Under the pieces are notes generated by a model. That model worked only from the letters and a program-made list of their open reading frames with translations, had not been told where the DNA came from and did not search any database. From contig NZ_LBMG01000002.1 of assembly GCF_001005315.1 (NCBI RefSeq), positions 151,426-215,425 of the forward strand: DNA of 64,000 bases. Direction: 5' to 3'. A program made the translations under genes and the position numbers. Positions 1-10,100 of the stretch are shown here, in pieces. Source of the stretch: Kordia jejudonensis. Its GTDB lineage: Bacteria; Bacteroidota; Bacteroidia; Flavobacteriales; Flavobacteriaceae. The first letter of the stretch is position 1. Each line of letters opens with the position of its first letter.

Positions 1-295
1 CAGACATGCGCCCAGAAGCTACTGGTCTGTTTTTGGTACGATCCATTAAAGCGTCCAAATCACGTTCAATAATTTGATTGAATGCGTTTGACGCACCAAC
101 CATAAAATAACCTCCAATAGCAAGCAACGCTAAGACTTTGAAGTTAACTCCTTCAGCACCTACACCAAGCATGTATCCCGCTAAGGAAGAAAAAACAACA
201 CTTATTGCCAATCCTACTTTGGTAAGCTGTTTAAAATCTTCTATGATAGAAGCTAATGAGTATGTTTTTTTGAGTGTATTCAATGCAGTTTTCAT
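1..295 (-). CDS. ctaB: Protoheme IX farnesyltransferase (heme O synthase), 5' part only
   Basis: Integral membrane UbiA-family prenyltransferase that farnesylates heme B to heme O, needed to mature the aa3-type oxidase encoded about 21 kb away. The ATG is at 293-295 and the frame is open to the window edge, giving the first 98 residues. Visible are a hydrophobic first membrane segment (VGLAISVVFSSLAGYMLG) and the family's prenyl-diphosphate motif NQIIERDLDALMDRT followed by RPVASGRM. The rest lies outside the window. The frameshifted MBL gene diverges from it across a 158-bp spacer. Family assignment is firm; the choice of heme O synthase over other UbiA members rests on the DALMDRT/RP-ASGR signature. 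Confidence 0.9.
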   Translation of the reverse strand, partial: MKTALNTLKKTYSLASIIEDFKQLTKVGLAISVVFSSLAGYMLGVGAEGVNFKVLALLAIGGYFMVGASNAFNQIIERDLDALMDRTKNRPVASGRMS

Positions 296-398
296 CAACC
301 TTTCTAAATTCCTGCAAAGATAACCCACAAATCGTTTGTATGCAATGATTTTCAAAGAGTTTTACTTCTTTTCTAAATAGATATTGTAATTCTATTTT

Positions 399-406
399 TA
401 TCTTTG
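399..406 (+). promoter_or_regulatory. Putative -7 promoter element (TATCTTTG)
   Basis: Matches the Bacteroidota -7 consensus TAnnTTTG and lies about 48 bp before the ATG at 454. No well-spaced -33 TTG is evident, so this rests on the -7 element alone. Confidence 0.35.
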
Positions 407-453
407 GAAAGGTTGTCGGTTTGTAAACGACTATTGTTTAAAATTTATAGGAT

Positions 454-1355
454 ATGAAATTTCAAAAAATTACGCTTTTAATTATCTTTTTACTGCTTTC
501 ATTTGTTGGTTTTTCTCAACAGAAAGAAGTAACTATTAAAGTAAATAAAGTTTCGGATAATGTATATATGCTAGTTGACAAGGTGGAAATATTGCCATTT
601 CCGTTGGCGAAGATGGTGTGTTTATGATTGATGACCAGTTTGCTCCGTTGACACCAAAAATTTTAGCCGCTATTAAAACCGTTACCGAAAAGCCTATAAA
701 GTTTTTGATAAATACACATTGGCATGGCGATCATACTGGCGGAAACGAAAATATGCAAAAAGAAGGCGCCGTGATTGTCGCGCATGAAAATGTAAGAAAA
801 CGCATGAGCGTAGCGCAGTTTAATAAAGAACGAAACAGAACAACGCCAGCTTCTCCAAAGGAAGCATTGCCCGTTATTACGTTTTCAAAAGATGTTTCTT
901 TTCATTTTAATGATGAAGATATTTTTATTTTTCATGTGCATGAAGCGCATACAGATGGTGATGCAATGGTATATTTCACGAAAAGTAATGTGTTGCACAT
1001 GGGAGATACGTATTTTCAAGGAAAGTATCCGTATATCGATTTGAATTCTGGCGGAAGCACGCAAGGATATATTGCTGCTATTAAAAAAGCTTTACTTTTA
1101 ATTAATGATGATACTAAGATTATTCCTGGACACAGAAATGTTTCAGACAAAGCTGCTTTGGAAACGTATGTAAAAATGTTAGAAGAGATTGAAGCGAATG
1201 TTATTGCCGAAATTAACGCAGGAAAATCTGAAAAAGAAGTAACCGAAAATACTTCACTCACAAAAAAATATGATGATTTAAATTTTGGAGATTGGTTTAT
1301 CTCTGGAAAAGTATTGCGAAAAACATTTTATCGTAGCTTACAAAAAGGCAAGTAA
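454..1355 (+). pseudogene. Secreted metallo-beta-lactamase-fold hydrolase, single-base frameshift
   Basis: The ATG at 454 opens a signal peptide (MKFQKITLLIIFLLLSFVGF, then SQQ) and continues to about residue 41, ...NVYMLV. The frame then stops soon after, while the rest of the protein continues in the +1-shifted frame to 1355. Adding one G near 577 restores the expected strand VGQGGNIAISVGEDGVFMIDD of the MBL fold, so one base appears deleted. All metal ligands lie downstream and are intact: HWHGDH, the His in EAHTDGD, the Asp in HMGDTYF and the His in IPGH. The intact protein would be a periplasmic or outer-membrane zinc hydrolase of about 300 residues, substrate unknown. It may be a true pseudogene or a sequencing error. 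Confidence 0.8.
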
Positions 1356-1541
1356 GTTTTTAATGTTGGCTACTATAATTCCAGCCACTCCAAAAAATAA
1401 GATGCCTAGAAGAAATACTGGATATTCTTTTACAATGTACGTTGATCCTTTTCGTCTTTTGTCCACAGAGACGTCAAGAGATTTGTATCCTAAATATATA
1501 AATGGTATTACAAATAGGAGAATAATGATGGCTTTAATCAT
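1338..1541 (-). CDS. Small two-helix membrane protein, unknown function
   Basis: 67 residues. Two hydrophobic segments, at about residues 3-20 (KAIIILLFVIPFIYLGY) and 43-62 (FLLGILFFGVAGIIVANI), flank a basic stretch DKRRKGS, which looks like a real small inner-membrane protein. Its 3' end overlaps the 3' end of the convergent MBL gene by 18 bp. I do not recognise a family. A 90-codon frame on the opposite strand overlaps it, but the hydrophobic pattern favours this one. Confidence 0.5.
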   Translation of the reverse strand: MIKAIIILLFVIPFIYLGYKSLDVSVDKRRKGSTYIVKEYPVFLLGILFFGVAGIIVANIKNLLAFL

Positions 1542-1647
1542 TTTCTGTTCATAGGTTTTGGGTGCAGATCTAAGATATTATCTTATGACCTTAGTAATTA
1601 TCGAGGCTATAGTCACAAATTTAAGAAAAAAATTGAAAAGTACAATA

Positions 1648-3759
1648 CTAAAAATCCAAATACCAATTAAAAATATCGGTTCGAATTCCTAACGAAAACC
1701 AAGTGGTATTTTCTTTGAAATCTACCATCGTATTTGCCTCAGGATTAAAGCTTCTATAGGTTAGATTTGCAAATATTTTCAGGTTTGTTTTTGGATTTAC
1801 AAGGTATCCAGCATTTAAATCTGCCAAAAACACATTGGTTTTGTTTCCTTGTAATAGTTCAATGCCCGAATCAGCAATTCTTTCATCATTATCAATAAAA
1901 ATGTTTCCACCATAACTTGCTGCATCTACTGTTGGATCAAAGTCCAATCCGCGTTGTCCGTAAATCATTTTAGCACTTCCATACCAACGATTGTAGTTGT
2001 AACGCGCAATTCCGATAACTTCTCTAAAGTTTGCGCCCCATAAATGTGCCAACGATTGATTGTTGTGACCGTAGTTGGTAGCAACTTCATTGTGCGAATA
2101 GGTATATGGACGCACTTGATTGTATTCAAATTGTAATAGTAAGTTGTCTACTTTGAAAGCGTTGTAATATTTTGCACCAAGCTGAAATCCAAATTTATTT
2201 TTCCAGCTTTTGTTTCCTGATTTGATGTCGTTTAATGAAAATTCATCTAGAATAAATTGTCCGTAGAAATTTACATTGTCGCTCCACTTGTATTTTGAAC
2301 TTAGTCCAACAATGGCGTTTCCTGCTCGTGAACCTGTAGAAAATTCAATAGCTCTGTAAAATATAATTGGATTTACATAATTAAAGTCAAACCCGCGATT
2401 GTTATCGTTTTTCCAAACTACCGATTCAAACAAACCGATATTTAATTTTTTGGAAACATTCCAACTCAAGTAATGGTTTGCAATATATTTGGTTAAAAAT
2501 GCACCATCTTCTGTCACTTCTGGTCGTACATCGCGCAACCACATCCATGTATTTGTATATTTTATTTTCCAAAAAGACGTATTTAGTTTTACAAACGGAT
2601 ACGGACTTACGGCATCACTTACAAATAATGAACGATATCCGTCTCCGATGAAGTTTTTACCATGTCCTAATTGAATGTTAAACATTTTATTCGGCGCATA
2701 GGAAATGTATCCTTCTGCTACTGGATAATCATACGCATCTGTTTTGAATTCTTTGGCGATTCCACGTCCTGGAATGATTGCTGGATTTCCGCCAGCAGGT
2801 TTTATACTTTCTGCATATCGATTAAAATAATCCGCAAATCGTCCTTGACTTTCAAATACCGTTGCCGAAAAGTTTAAGTTTTTACCCAAACCTCCTTGCA
2901 CTTGAACTCCTCTTGTATTGTTATACGTGTAATCGACTTCGCTGTTGGTATTTTTACCAAGTTGTAAATCAATGATCGGATCTAACACAAACCAATAGTC
3001 TTTTCCTTTGACAGTAACCATGTGTTCGTTCCAAAGTTTACGACCCAACCAACTAGAAGCATTTTTTTGCAGTTTAGCCTGTTGTGCATTAAAATCGTAA
3101 TAAGAAGCAACAGTATTATAAAGGTAAGGTTTTGAAGCAGTATGACTGTTGGTTCCGACCAAATTTATAGCCTGATCGAAATACGAATACATATCGTGCG
3201 AAAACGGAATGTTTAGGTTGCTATTGTATATTTCATCTTTATAAATTCCTAAAGAATCATTTACAGTGTCAAATTCTTTTTTGGCAGCAATCTCCAATTC
3301 ATTTTCTTTTTCTTGTAGTGTTTTTGGCGCTTTTATGGCTTCTATACTTCCCAGAGGAATTGCCAATTGCATCGTAAATTGAACATATACGTTACGACCG
3401 CTATATGTTGCAGGTTTTATCGTAGGGAGTGAATCAAAAACGCTGCGTATTTCTTCTTTCAATTCATTGTAAACAGCATCTACGTATAAAATTTTAAATT
3501 TTCCTTCTGCGGTAACTTCAAATAGAAATACCATTTCACCAGTATAATTCTCCTTTGTTACAATTTCGGGAAGCGTAAAGTTTTTATTGATAAATGTGCG
3601 TAACGTTGTATTGAAGCAATTTTCTAAGTTTTCAATATCCTCAGTTTCACATTCAGGAAATACAGGATATTTTTCATAATCGCTAGTAGATGTCTGTGCA
3701 GTAGCAATTTGAATTATTAAAAAAACAAATATAAATAGAGACGTTTTAAGTCGATACAT
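1648..3759 (-). CDS. remB: Gliding motility protein RemB-like outer-membrane protein
   Basis: 703 residues with a signal peptide (MYRLKTSLFIFVFLIIQIATAQ). An N-terminal TonB-C-like region (about residues 30-135) contains the FPECE motif and a predicted beta-alpha-beta segment (MVFLFEVTAEGKF...VQFTMQLAIPLG). The remaining 500 residues are rich in aromatic beta-strand repeats and end in an aromatic residue (IFNWYLDF), as in outer-membrane barrels. The length and two-part layout match RemB of Flavobacterium johnsoniae, a surface gliding protein. Monocistronic, with a near-consensus TATCTTTC element about 40 bp upstream. Identification is from family resemblance; a Wzi-like barrel of other function is the alternative. 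Confidence 0.7.
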   Translation of the reverse strand: MYRLKTSLFIFVFLIIQIATAQTSTSDYEKYPVFPECETEDIENLENCFNTTLRTFINKNFTLPEIVTKENYTGEMVFLFEVTAEGKFKILYVDAVYNELKEEIRSVFDSLPTIKPATYSGRNVYVQFTMQLAIPLGSIEAIKAPKTLQEKENELEIAAKKEFDTVNDSLGIYKDEIYNSNLNIPFSHDMYSYFDQAINLVGTNSHTASKPYLYNTVASYYDFNAQQAKLQKNASSWLGRKLWNEHMVTVKGKDYWFVLDPIIDLQLGKNTNSEVDYTYNNTRGVQVQGGLGKNLNFSATVFESQGRFADYFNRYAESIKPAGGNPAIIPGRGIAKEFKTDAYDYPVAEGYISYAPNKMFNIQLGHGKNFIGDGYRSLFVSDAVSPYPFVKLNTSFWKIKYTNTWMWLRDVRPEVTEDGAFLTKYIANHYLSWNVSKKLNIGLFESVVWKNDNNRGFDFNYVNPIIFYRAIEFSTGSRAGNAIVGLSSKYKWSDNVNFYGQFILDEFSLNDIKSGNKSWKNKFGFQLGAKYYNAFKVDNLLLQFEYNQVRPYTYSHNEVATNYGHNNQSLAHLWGANFREVIGIARYNYNRWYGSAKMIYGQRGLDFDPTVDAASYGGNIFIDNDERIADSGIELLQGNKTNVFLADLNAGYLVNPKTNLKIFANLTYRSFNPEANTMVDFKENTTWFSLGIRTDIFNWYLDF

Positions 3760-4011
3760 ATGTGAGGCTTTATGTGCCGAAAGATACTATATTTTGCTAA
3801 AAATTAATCAATGGATTGTATTTATGATGTGCAAAGATGTTAAAGAATTGTCTTATTTACTATTTTTCAACTTGATAAAGCCTTAAAATCCACAATATCA
3901 ACTAGTAAAAAGCCGACATTTCATGTCAAATACATAAATTTTGGGCTATTATATACATTATTTAATCGTTTAAAAGGCTGAGTACGTTTGTTTTTCGTAT
4001 TTTTGCAGTAT

Positions 4012-4166
4012 ACTTTTTGATTAAATAACCTTTGTAAGTCTTGGTAACATTTACAAAAGGCTTTAAGTTGACATTTTTCATAATAATCGGTTTTAATGTT
4101 AATGTAATGATATGTCACAGAAAGTATACCTAAAAAACCGAGTTAATAACTCGGTTTTCCTTTTTT
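4012..4166 (+). ncRNA. Candidate small RNA overlapping a duplicated tonB leader
   Basis: A TATTTTTG -7-like element at 3998-4005 is followed by a stem (4029-4037 with 4050-4060, CCTTTGTAA against TTACAAAaGG) and a strong hairpin terminator with a T tract at 4132-4166. Bases 4079-4105 match 5403-5430 with one missing base, so the transcript would be complementary to the 5' leader and start codon of the tonB-like gene that begins at 5405. Alternatively the block is only the remnant leader and terminator of a lost third tonB paralogue read on the minus strand. No expression evidence. Confidence 0.3.
4132..4166. terminator. Bidirectional hairpin terminator
   Basis: AAAACCGAGT paired with ACTCGGTTTT around a 5-nt loop, with T runs on both strands. 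On the minus strand it lies downstream of the tonB-like gene ending at 4602; on the plus strand it would end the candidate small RNA. Confidence 0.7.
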
Positions 4167-4601
4167 AGTATACTAACGTCAGTTTGATATAAGTGATTCA
4201 TTCATATTTGTAATTTAGCTTAGAAACTCCATACTAAATACCACATTTTCAGTATTTTATTTTCATTTTAGCTCACATAATTTTATTTTCTTAAATAGGA
4301 ATTCGTGAATCTTCGATTTCTTTGCTTTCCCAAAGAATACTGAATCAAGTTCAGCACAGGCTTCAACAAAAGAGAGGGAACTTTTCCAGAGGTATTTTTA
4401 ATTTTTCTTTTAAGGAAAAACTAAAACCGCATGAATTTCCCTAAATTTTTTAGTTCACTATCTCTTATTTTAAATCAAGGAGTTCATGAATCTTCGATTT
4501 CCAAGGCTTCAAAAATTTTTAACGGAAAATCCCTGCTATACTGCGGAAAAGAAAAATATCGAACTAAATTTTTACGTCGAACTAAGGTTATACTTTGTAT
4601 T

Positions 4602-5405
4602 TTAATTTACTCTGAAAACAACAGGCAATGTATATTTTACTTTTACATTTTCACCTCTTTGTCTTCCTGGTTGCATTTTAGGAAGCAACTTTACAACACG
4701 TTCCGCTTCTTTTTCTAATTTTGGATGCGGTCCACGCGACTTGATTTCTGAGATATTTCCGTTTTCGTCAATTGTAAATAATACTGTGATTCTTTTTATA
4801 CCTTGATCTAAACTTAAATCTTCAGCTAAACCTGTGTTGAATTTTCGATTGACATGTTTCTGAATTTTTTCAGACATACACTTTTTTAGCTTTGCTTTAG
4901 AATCTTTGAATTTTTCACATCCCGGGAATATTGGAGAATCTTCAATCATTGTAAAAGGAATTTCTTCAATAGTTTCAGGATCATCATCCACATCTACATC
5001 GCCTGTTGCAACTAATGTTGTCACTTCTATTGGATCTTCCTGTGTTTTGATGACTTCATCTTTCAATATTTCATCATCTTTTACAGGATCAACTTCGTCA
5101 TAAATGATTTTAGACTCAACTTTTGGCTCTGGTTCTTTGATTTCCTTTACCAGCTTTTGTTCTACCCTAAAATCTTCCATGACATACGTGTCAGGATCTT
5201 GAATTGGCGTTGCATCTGCAATTTCATCGTGCGCAACTTCCGTTTGAATTTGAAATATTGTGTATACTAAAAATAGACTCAGCATGAGGCTTACTGAGAA
5301 TCGTAAAAAAGGATTTTTTTGAATACGGAGATCGTCCTTTTTGGCTAGGTGGCTTTCGCGTACACCATTTCCGCTCACATTGTTCTTGTGATTTGCTTTG
5401 TTCAT
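4602..5405 (-). CDS. TonB-family energy transducer-like protein (copy 2)
   Basis: 267 residues: a short cytoplasmic N-terminus, one membrane anchor at about residues 33-51 (FLRFSVSLMLSLFLVYTIF), a long acidic periplasmic linker rich in Glu/Asp/Pro/Val, and a C-terminal TonB_C-type domain from about residue 155. That domain contains IFPGCE, KKCMSEKIQKHV, FTIDENGNI and GENVKVKYTLPV. It would transmit proton-motive force to TonB-dependent outer-membrane receptors. It is a paralogue of the next gene upstream, with a closely similar last 110 residues but a divergent linker. A hairpin terminator separates the two, so it probably has its own promoter. Confidence 0.85.
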   Translation of the reverse strand: MNKANHKNNVSGNGVRESHLAKKDDLRIQKNPFLRFSVSLMLSLFLVYTIFQIQTEVAHDEIADATPIQDPDTYVMEDFRVEQKLVKEIKEPEPKVESKIIYDEVDPVKDDEILKDEVIKTQEDPIEVTTLVATGDVDVDDDPETIEEIPFTMIEDSPIFPGCEKFKDSKAKLKKCMSEKIQKHVNRKFNTGLAEDLSLDQGIKRITVLFTIDENGNISEIKSRGPHPKLEKEAERVVKLLPKMQPGRQRGENVKVKYTLPVVFRVN

Positions 5406-5456
5406 AATACATCGGTTTTAATGTTAATGTTCTGTTAATCACAAGAAGCATACCAA

Positions 5457-5493
5457 ACAAAAAAAGTCCAAGCAAATGCTTGGACTTTTTTTT
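5457..5493 (-). terminator. Hairpin terminator between the tonB-like paralogues
   Basis: AAAAAGTCCAAGCA paired with TGCTTGGACTTTTT, with T tracts on both sides. It lies 20 bp downstream of the minus-strand gene ending at 5514 and just before the leader of the gene starting at 5405. Confidence 0.85.
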
Positions 5494-5513
5494 GTTTTTT
5501 GAGTGTATTTAGA

Positions 5514-6230
5514 TTATTGCACCTTGAAAACGATTGGTAAGTTGTAGGTTACTTTAACCGTTTTACCTCTTTGCTTTCCTGGTTTCATTCTAGGCAAGCT
5601 TTTTACAACCTTTTCAGCTTCTTTTGCTAATCTTGGGTGTGGCGCTCTTGATCGTACACCTGTAATATTTCCTGTTTTGTCAATAGTAAATACTACATAT
5701 ATTTTTTGAACTCCTTCTAAGTCTAAATCTCCAGCTAACTCAGTGTTGAATTTTCTGTTAACGTGTTTTTGCACTTTTTCAGACATACATTTTTTACGTT
5801 CTGCCTTGCTAGAATATTTCTCACATCCTGGAAATATTGGTGCATCTTCAATAATTGAGAATGGTACATCTTCAATTACTTCTTCTTCTTCTACTACTTC
5901 TACGTCTTCAACTTCTTCGATTACTTCGTCTTCCGTAGTTTCTGTAGATTCAATTACAGTTTCTTCAACTTCTTCCTCATCTTCCACAACTTCAATGATT
6001 TCTGGAGCTGGTGGCGGTGGTGGTGGTGGTGGTTGCTGTAATTGCTGCGTCATGATCATTTCTTCTTCATCATCTTCAAGCATTTCAGCAGTTTCTTGTT
6101 GTACTACTTTATCGTAGGCAGTCCATTCGATACCTTGCCATATTAGGAACGTTACTAACGCAAGTCCTAAAGCAAGATAGAAAAAACTGTTTTTCCTTAA
6201 ATCAACATCTGGATTCTTCTTTGCTTCCAT
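5514..6230 (-). CDS. TonB-family energy transducer-like protein (copy 1)
   Basis: 238 residues: an N-terminal membrane anchor (about 16-34, SFFYLALGLALVTFLIWQG), a QQLQQ-PPPPPPPP proline tract near residue 66, a very acidic Glu/Val linker, and a TonB_C domain (about 125-238) with IFPGCE, KKCMSEKVQKHV and a C-terminal ITYNLPIVF-type strand. This is the usual layout of Bacteroidota TonB: inner-membrane anchor, periplasm-spanning linker and receptor-binding end. It is the last gene of the leftward sprA-gcvH-vanZ run. The TonB_C domains of copies 1 and 2 are strongly alike, pointing to tandem duplication. Confidence 0.88.
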   Translation of the reverse strand: MEAKKNPDVDLRKNSFFYLALGLALVTFLIWQGIEWTAYDKVVQQETAEMLEDDEEEMIMTQQLQQPPPPPPPPAPEIIEVVEDEEEVEETVIESTETTEDEVIEEVEDVEVVEEEEVIEDVPFSIIEDAPIFPGCEKYSSKAERKKCMSEKVQKHVNRKFNTELAGDLDLEGVQKIYVVFTIDKTGNITGVRSRAPHPRLAKEAEKVVKSLPRMKPGKQRGKTVKVTYNLPIVFKVQ

Positions 6231-6285
6231 AATAGTTTTAGTTTTAATGTTTGCTAATTTAATTATTTATTAGTAAATAAAACAA

Positions 6286-6681
6286 TTAATTTTTCATTTT
6301 TAACTTAATCGTGTGTGATATGAAATACTTTATCAAAATTCCTGCCACAATTGCACCTACGGCATTTGCTAACGCGTCTTGCCAATCTCCTTGCCTATTT
6401 TCTACAAGTGTTGCCTGAAAAATTTCCATGACGATTCCGTAAATAATAGCAAATGAAACACTTACGATTAGTGCATTTTTACTTAGAAAAGGAGTTGTTT
6501 TTCCTTTTGTGAATGCTATAAACCAACTTATTGCAAATGTGAAATAGAAAATTCCATGTATAAGTTTATCTGCAAAGGAGAATGGTAACGGTGGACCATC
6601 TTCAATAGACGCTAAACTTAGAAATGTAATCAGTAATGTCAGAACAATTGCTAAGCTAGAAAATATATACTTATGCACCAA
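6286..6681 (-). CDS. VanZ-like family membrane protein
   Basis: 131 residues with four hydrophobic segments. The family's conserved features are present: a [10 protein letters not shown] stretch (Asp-Lys-x-x-His) after the first helix, YGIVMEIFQ in the third, and [15 protein letters not shown] before the last. VanZ-like proteins are small membrane proteins of mostly unknown function; in Flavobacteria this one commonly follows gcvH. The first codon is TTG (6681) or GTG (6678), because no ATG fits, and it overlaps the end of gcvH by 11 bp, so translational coupling is likely. Confidence 0.8.
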   Translation of the reverse strand: MVHKYIFSSLAIVLTLLITFLSLASIEDGPPLPFSFADKLIHGIFYFTFAISWFIAFTKGKTTPFLSKNALIVSVSFAIIYGIVMEIFQATLVENRQGDWQDALANAVGAIVAGILIKYFISHTIKLKMKN

Positions 6682-7051
6682 CTACTTCTTTGTATGCATC
6701 TGCATCCAATAAATCGTCAATTTCAGAAGCATCTTTAATTTTTATTTTGATCATCCAACCTTCGCCGTAAGGATCTTTGTTTACTAATTCTGAATCATCT
6801 TCTAACACTTCATTGAATTCTATAACTTCTCCAGTTAATGGCATGAATAAGTCTGAAACTGTTTTTACTGCTTCTACAGTTCCAAATACTTCATCTTTAT
6901 CAACTTCTTCATCTAATGTTTCAACATCAACATATACAATATCTCCTAATTCACCTTGAGCGAAATCAGTAATTCCTACGATAGCAATATCTCCTTCAAT
7001 TTTTACCCATTCGTGGTCTTTTGTATATTTTAAGTCCGCTGGTACGTTCAT
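6671..7051 (-). CDS. gcvH: Glycine cleavage system H protein
   Basis: 126 residues, the usual length. A lipoyl carrier that shuttles the aminomethyl group between the P, T and L proteins of glycine cleavage. It begins [14 protein letters not shown] and carries the lipoylation site at Lys63 in VEAVKTVSD, followed by the conserved PLTGEV and [12 protein letters not shown]. The P, T and L genes are not in the window. It sits 71 bp downstream of sprA in the same direction. Confidence 0.97.
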   Translation of the reverse strand: MNVPADLKYTKDHEWVKIEGDIAIVGITDFAQGELGDIVYVDVETLDEEVDKDEVFGTVEAVKTVSDLFMPLTGEVIEFNEVLEDDSELVNKDPYGEGWMIKIKIKDASEIDDLLDADAYKEVVGA

Positions 7052-7122
7052 TTTATGTGTGTTTATTTTTTGTTATGAGCAAATGTAATTCTTTATCTTT
7101 AAGTTGTCAACTTCAATTATTG

Positions 7123-10100
7123 TTAATTTCCAAAATTGTAGCGAAGTGTGAAACCTGATCTGATTGTTGTTTGTGGAAATGCTGTTGAAACCGCAAATTC
7201 AGAAAACGTATGATCATAGTAGAATAGTGCTGTTAAGTTTTTGCTTAATGCATAGTCTGCCGTAAATTTTAGCGACCATAGTGTTTGTCCTGCTGTTACT
7301 TGATTGTTGAATAGATCAAGACTTCGGATTATTGTGATATTGTCACGCAATGATAAATCTGCTTTTAGGTTTAAATCGCCTTTTAACGTTGTTTTCTTTC
7401 CTGCAATTCTAGTGTCAATTCGAACGTCTTTGAAACGATATCCTAAACCAACAATGTATTCGTTTCCTGCTACTTCCGTTAGTAAATTATTGTCGAAACT
7501 TAATGATAAAGCTCTGTCGCGTTTTACCTCAGCAAGTATTTTGATTGAATTTTTCATTTCAAAATCAACTCGTATTAATGGATTGAATTGTTCCACTAAG
7601 TTGATGTTAGAGAATATATTTTGATTGTGAAAGTTTCCTCCTTGATCTAAATTTAATGTAGGATCAAATGGATTTTCCGCATTGTAGTCTAAGTTATTTC
7701 TAAATGAATTGATGGTATAACTTGAACGATATCCGTGCGATAATGAGAAACGCTTGAAACGTTTTTTAAACCATTTTAATCGCATTAAACCTGTGTATTT
7801 TATTGTCCAGTTTGGAATTGGCACATCTCTAAAGGCTCCTAGTTTTACATCGTTTGCATCTTGTCCTGAATATGCTGCCAAGAATGCTGGCAATAGTACT
7901 GCTTGATTGTTTTTTCCAAATCCGTCAGGAAAACCATCGCCATCAGTATCTGTTAATGGTTGTCCGTTTGCCAAAGCGACACGTCTTGCAATAATGGCTC
8001 TATTTTCTTCAAATTGTGAGAATGTTTCTGAGTTGTTTTCATCACTTTTCTTGAACGCCGTTTTGATAAGTAAGGTAGAAATTCCAAAGTTTCCAAAGGT
8101 GTTTCCTGCTCCATTTGGCGATAGCGATGTGTATTCGCCATTTTGTACATTGAACTGCTCCGAGAAGTTTTCTGAGAAGTTACGATTTGCAACTACATCA
8201 ATTTTTAAATCTCGCATTGGTTCTACCGTAGCTGTAAAATCTAATGTAGTATTGTGAACTTGCGTAAATTGCTGGTTAAATTCTGCGAATTCAGTTAAGT
8301 ATCCTTGGCGTGCTGCTTCGTAACGAATGTCTGCTTGACTACCAAATACGAATCCGATAGAAGGTTTTAATGTACCGATAAACCCGATAGATGGTGTGTA
8401 TCCTGGCAACACTTTCCCATTGTTTTCAGAATAACTTAGGTTGATTCTTTTTACACTTCCTAAGATATCTACAGCAGTGTTAAATATTTTTGTGCCAACA
8501 CTACTTTTAGAACTTGTATTCTTTTTTTGATCAGCTGTCGCATTTCCTCCTGGAGGTCCTGGTTTTGATCTGTTTCCTGATCGGAGATTTGTTTTACGAT
8601 TTCCTTGTCGCTTTCTGACCAATCCTATGTATTTATAGAATTTTGTCATATCTAAAGAAGCATTAATATTGTGCGTGTTTGCGTTTTGAATTGTATTCAA
8701 ACGCTCGCCTGCCACTTCTTGCAATACATCCGAACCTCGTTGCCAGTTGAAATCTCCAGTATAAGTATACGTAGCATTTACGAAACTAAAGGTTGGAATT
8801 TTATTTAGTGGTAAATCATACGTTAGTTGTAATGACTGCGTATGCGTATTTGGATCTCCTACATCCCAAAATCCATCCCAAATTCCATAATCAACATCTA
8901 TATCTCCATTGTCATCAAAGTAATTGTTGATAATGTTGTTGTTTGCAGCTGTAAAGTTAAAACGTAACGAGTTCGTTAGGTTATAATTAATTGCATACGA
9001 CCAATCGAACAAAAAGTTACGTTGCTGTAATCGTGGTAAATTGTCTATTTCTGCATCAGGCAATAATGGATCTCTATATACTTGATCGTTGAAACTTCGG
9101 GTAATATTTGAGTTTAACGAAATACTTGTTGGTAATGGATTGAAATTTAAGTCTTTTAACCATTTCCAATATCTTCCCGTAAATAGCGAATCTGCTTTTT
9201 TGAACGGTTCAATTGATTTGGGTTGAAAGTTATAATTGTAATCAAAACCAGCACGCACATTTTGATCGCGCAATGATTTTATTTCATAATCGTGATGTTC
9301 GGTTTCGTTGTATGAATACGATAATGTAAAATTTTCCACATCATAGAAATGTGGTTTTTGCTCCGCACCTCTTTCTTTACGAACACCAATAAAGTTGATA
9401 CTCTTACGTTTTGTATAACTGATTGCTTCTTCTGTAATTCTGTCCTTTTCGGCTTGTGTTTCTGCTAAGTCCAATCGATCTTCTAAACGAATATCTTGAT
9501 AGAAAGGATCAAACTCAGGTGTAATGATTTCTTCTCCAATACTGTAATTGAATGGAATTTTAACGCCCCATTTTTTTGGTAATAATTGCCCAACATTTAC
9601 ATTGGTTACAATGTCGTATTGTTTTACTTCTTCTCTACTACGTTCGTTTGGCGATTGCTCTAAAGCTCCAAAACCAACCGTGCTAATTCGTCCTGTTGCA
9701 GATACACTTGCAAAGTCAGCTAAGTTTGCATCTAACGATCCTACAGCTGCCCAACCGCCTTCGTTTTCAAGTTCGGCTAATCGCAATTCATTGAACCAAA
9801 ATTCTCCACAGATTGGAACACCTCCGATTGGTGTATTGGTAGCATCTAAACCTTCTGCGGTAGCATTTTTGATACCAACCATCATTGATCGTACACGACC
9901 GATTGTCGGGTTCCCTATGATGGCAATTCGCATACGTTCATCTGAAGCATAGTCTGCAAATTGGTTGGCAATTGGTTCAGCATTTTCATTATAATAGGTT
10001 GCTTCTGTTGCGCCTAATGCGTTGTTAAAGTTCGCTGCTTTGATTCGCGTTAGCAATGCTAATGGAATATCAAATTCGTTGCGCCAAACATCTTCTGGTG

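Larger units (their letters stand above)
3760..4601. other. Gene-poor region with repeats and a duplicated tonB leader
   Basis: No convincing protein gene in 842 bp. It holds a candidate small RNA (about 4012-4166), a bidirectional hairpin terminator (4132-4166), and two copies of a GAATCTTCGATTT-containing direct repeat (about 4305-4320 and 4489-4503). The inverted form of the dispersed sequence TGCTGAACTTGATTCA lies near 4338-4355; the same sequence recurs near 58366. Confidence 0.6.

Noticed and set aside
3921..4118. 65-codon minus-strand frame
   Set aside because: Covers the duplicated leader block, has no family features and a Lys/Cys/Tyr composition typical of AT-rich noise.
5743..6117. 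124-codon plus-strand frame, Ser/Gly-rich
   Set aside because: Antisense shadow of the Pro/Glu-rich TonB linker; composition is a reading artefact.
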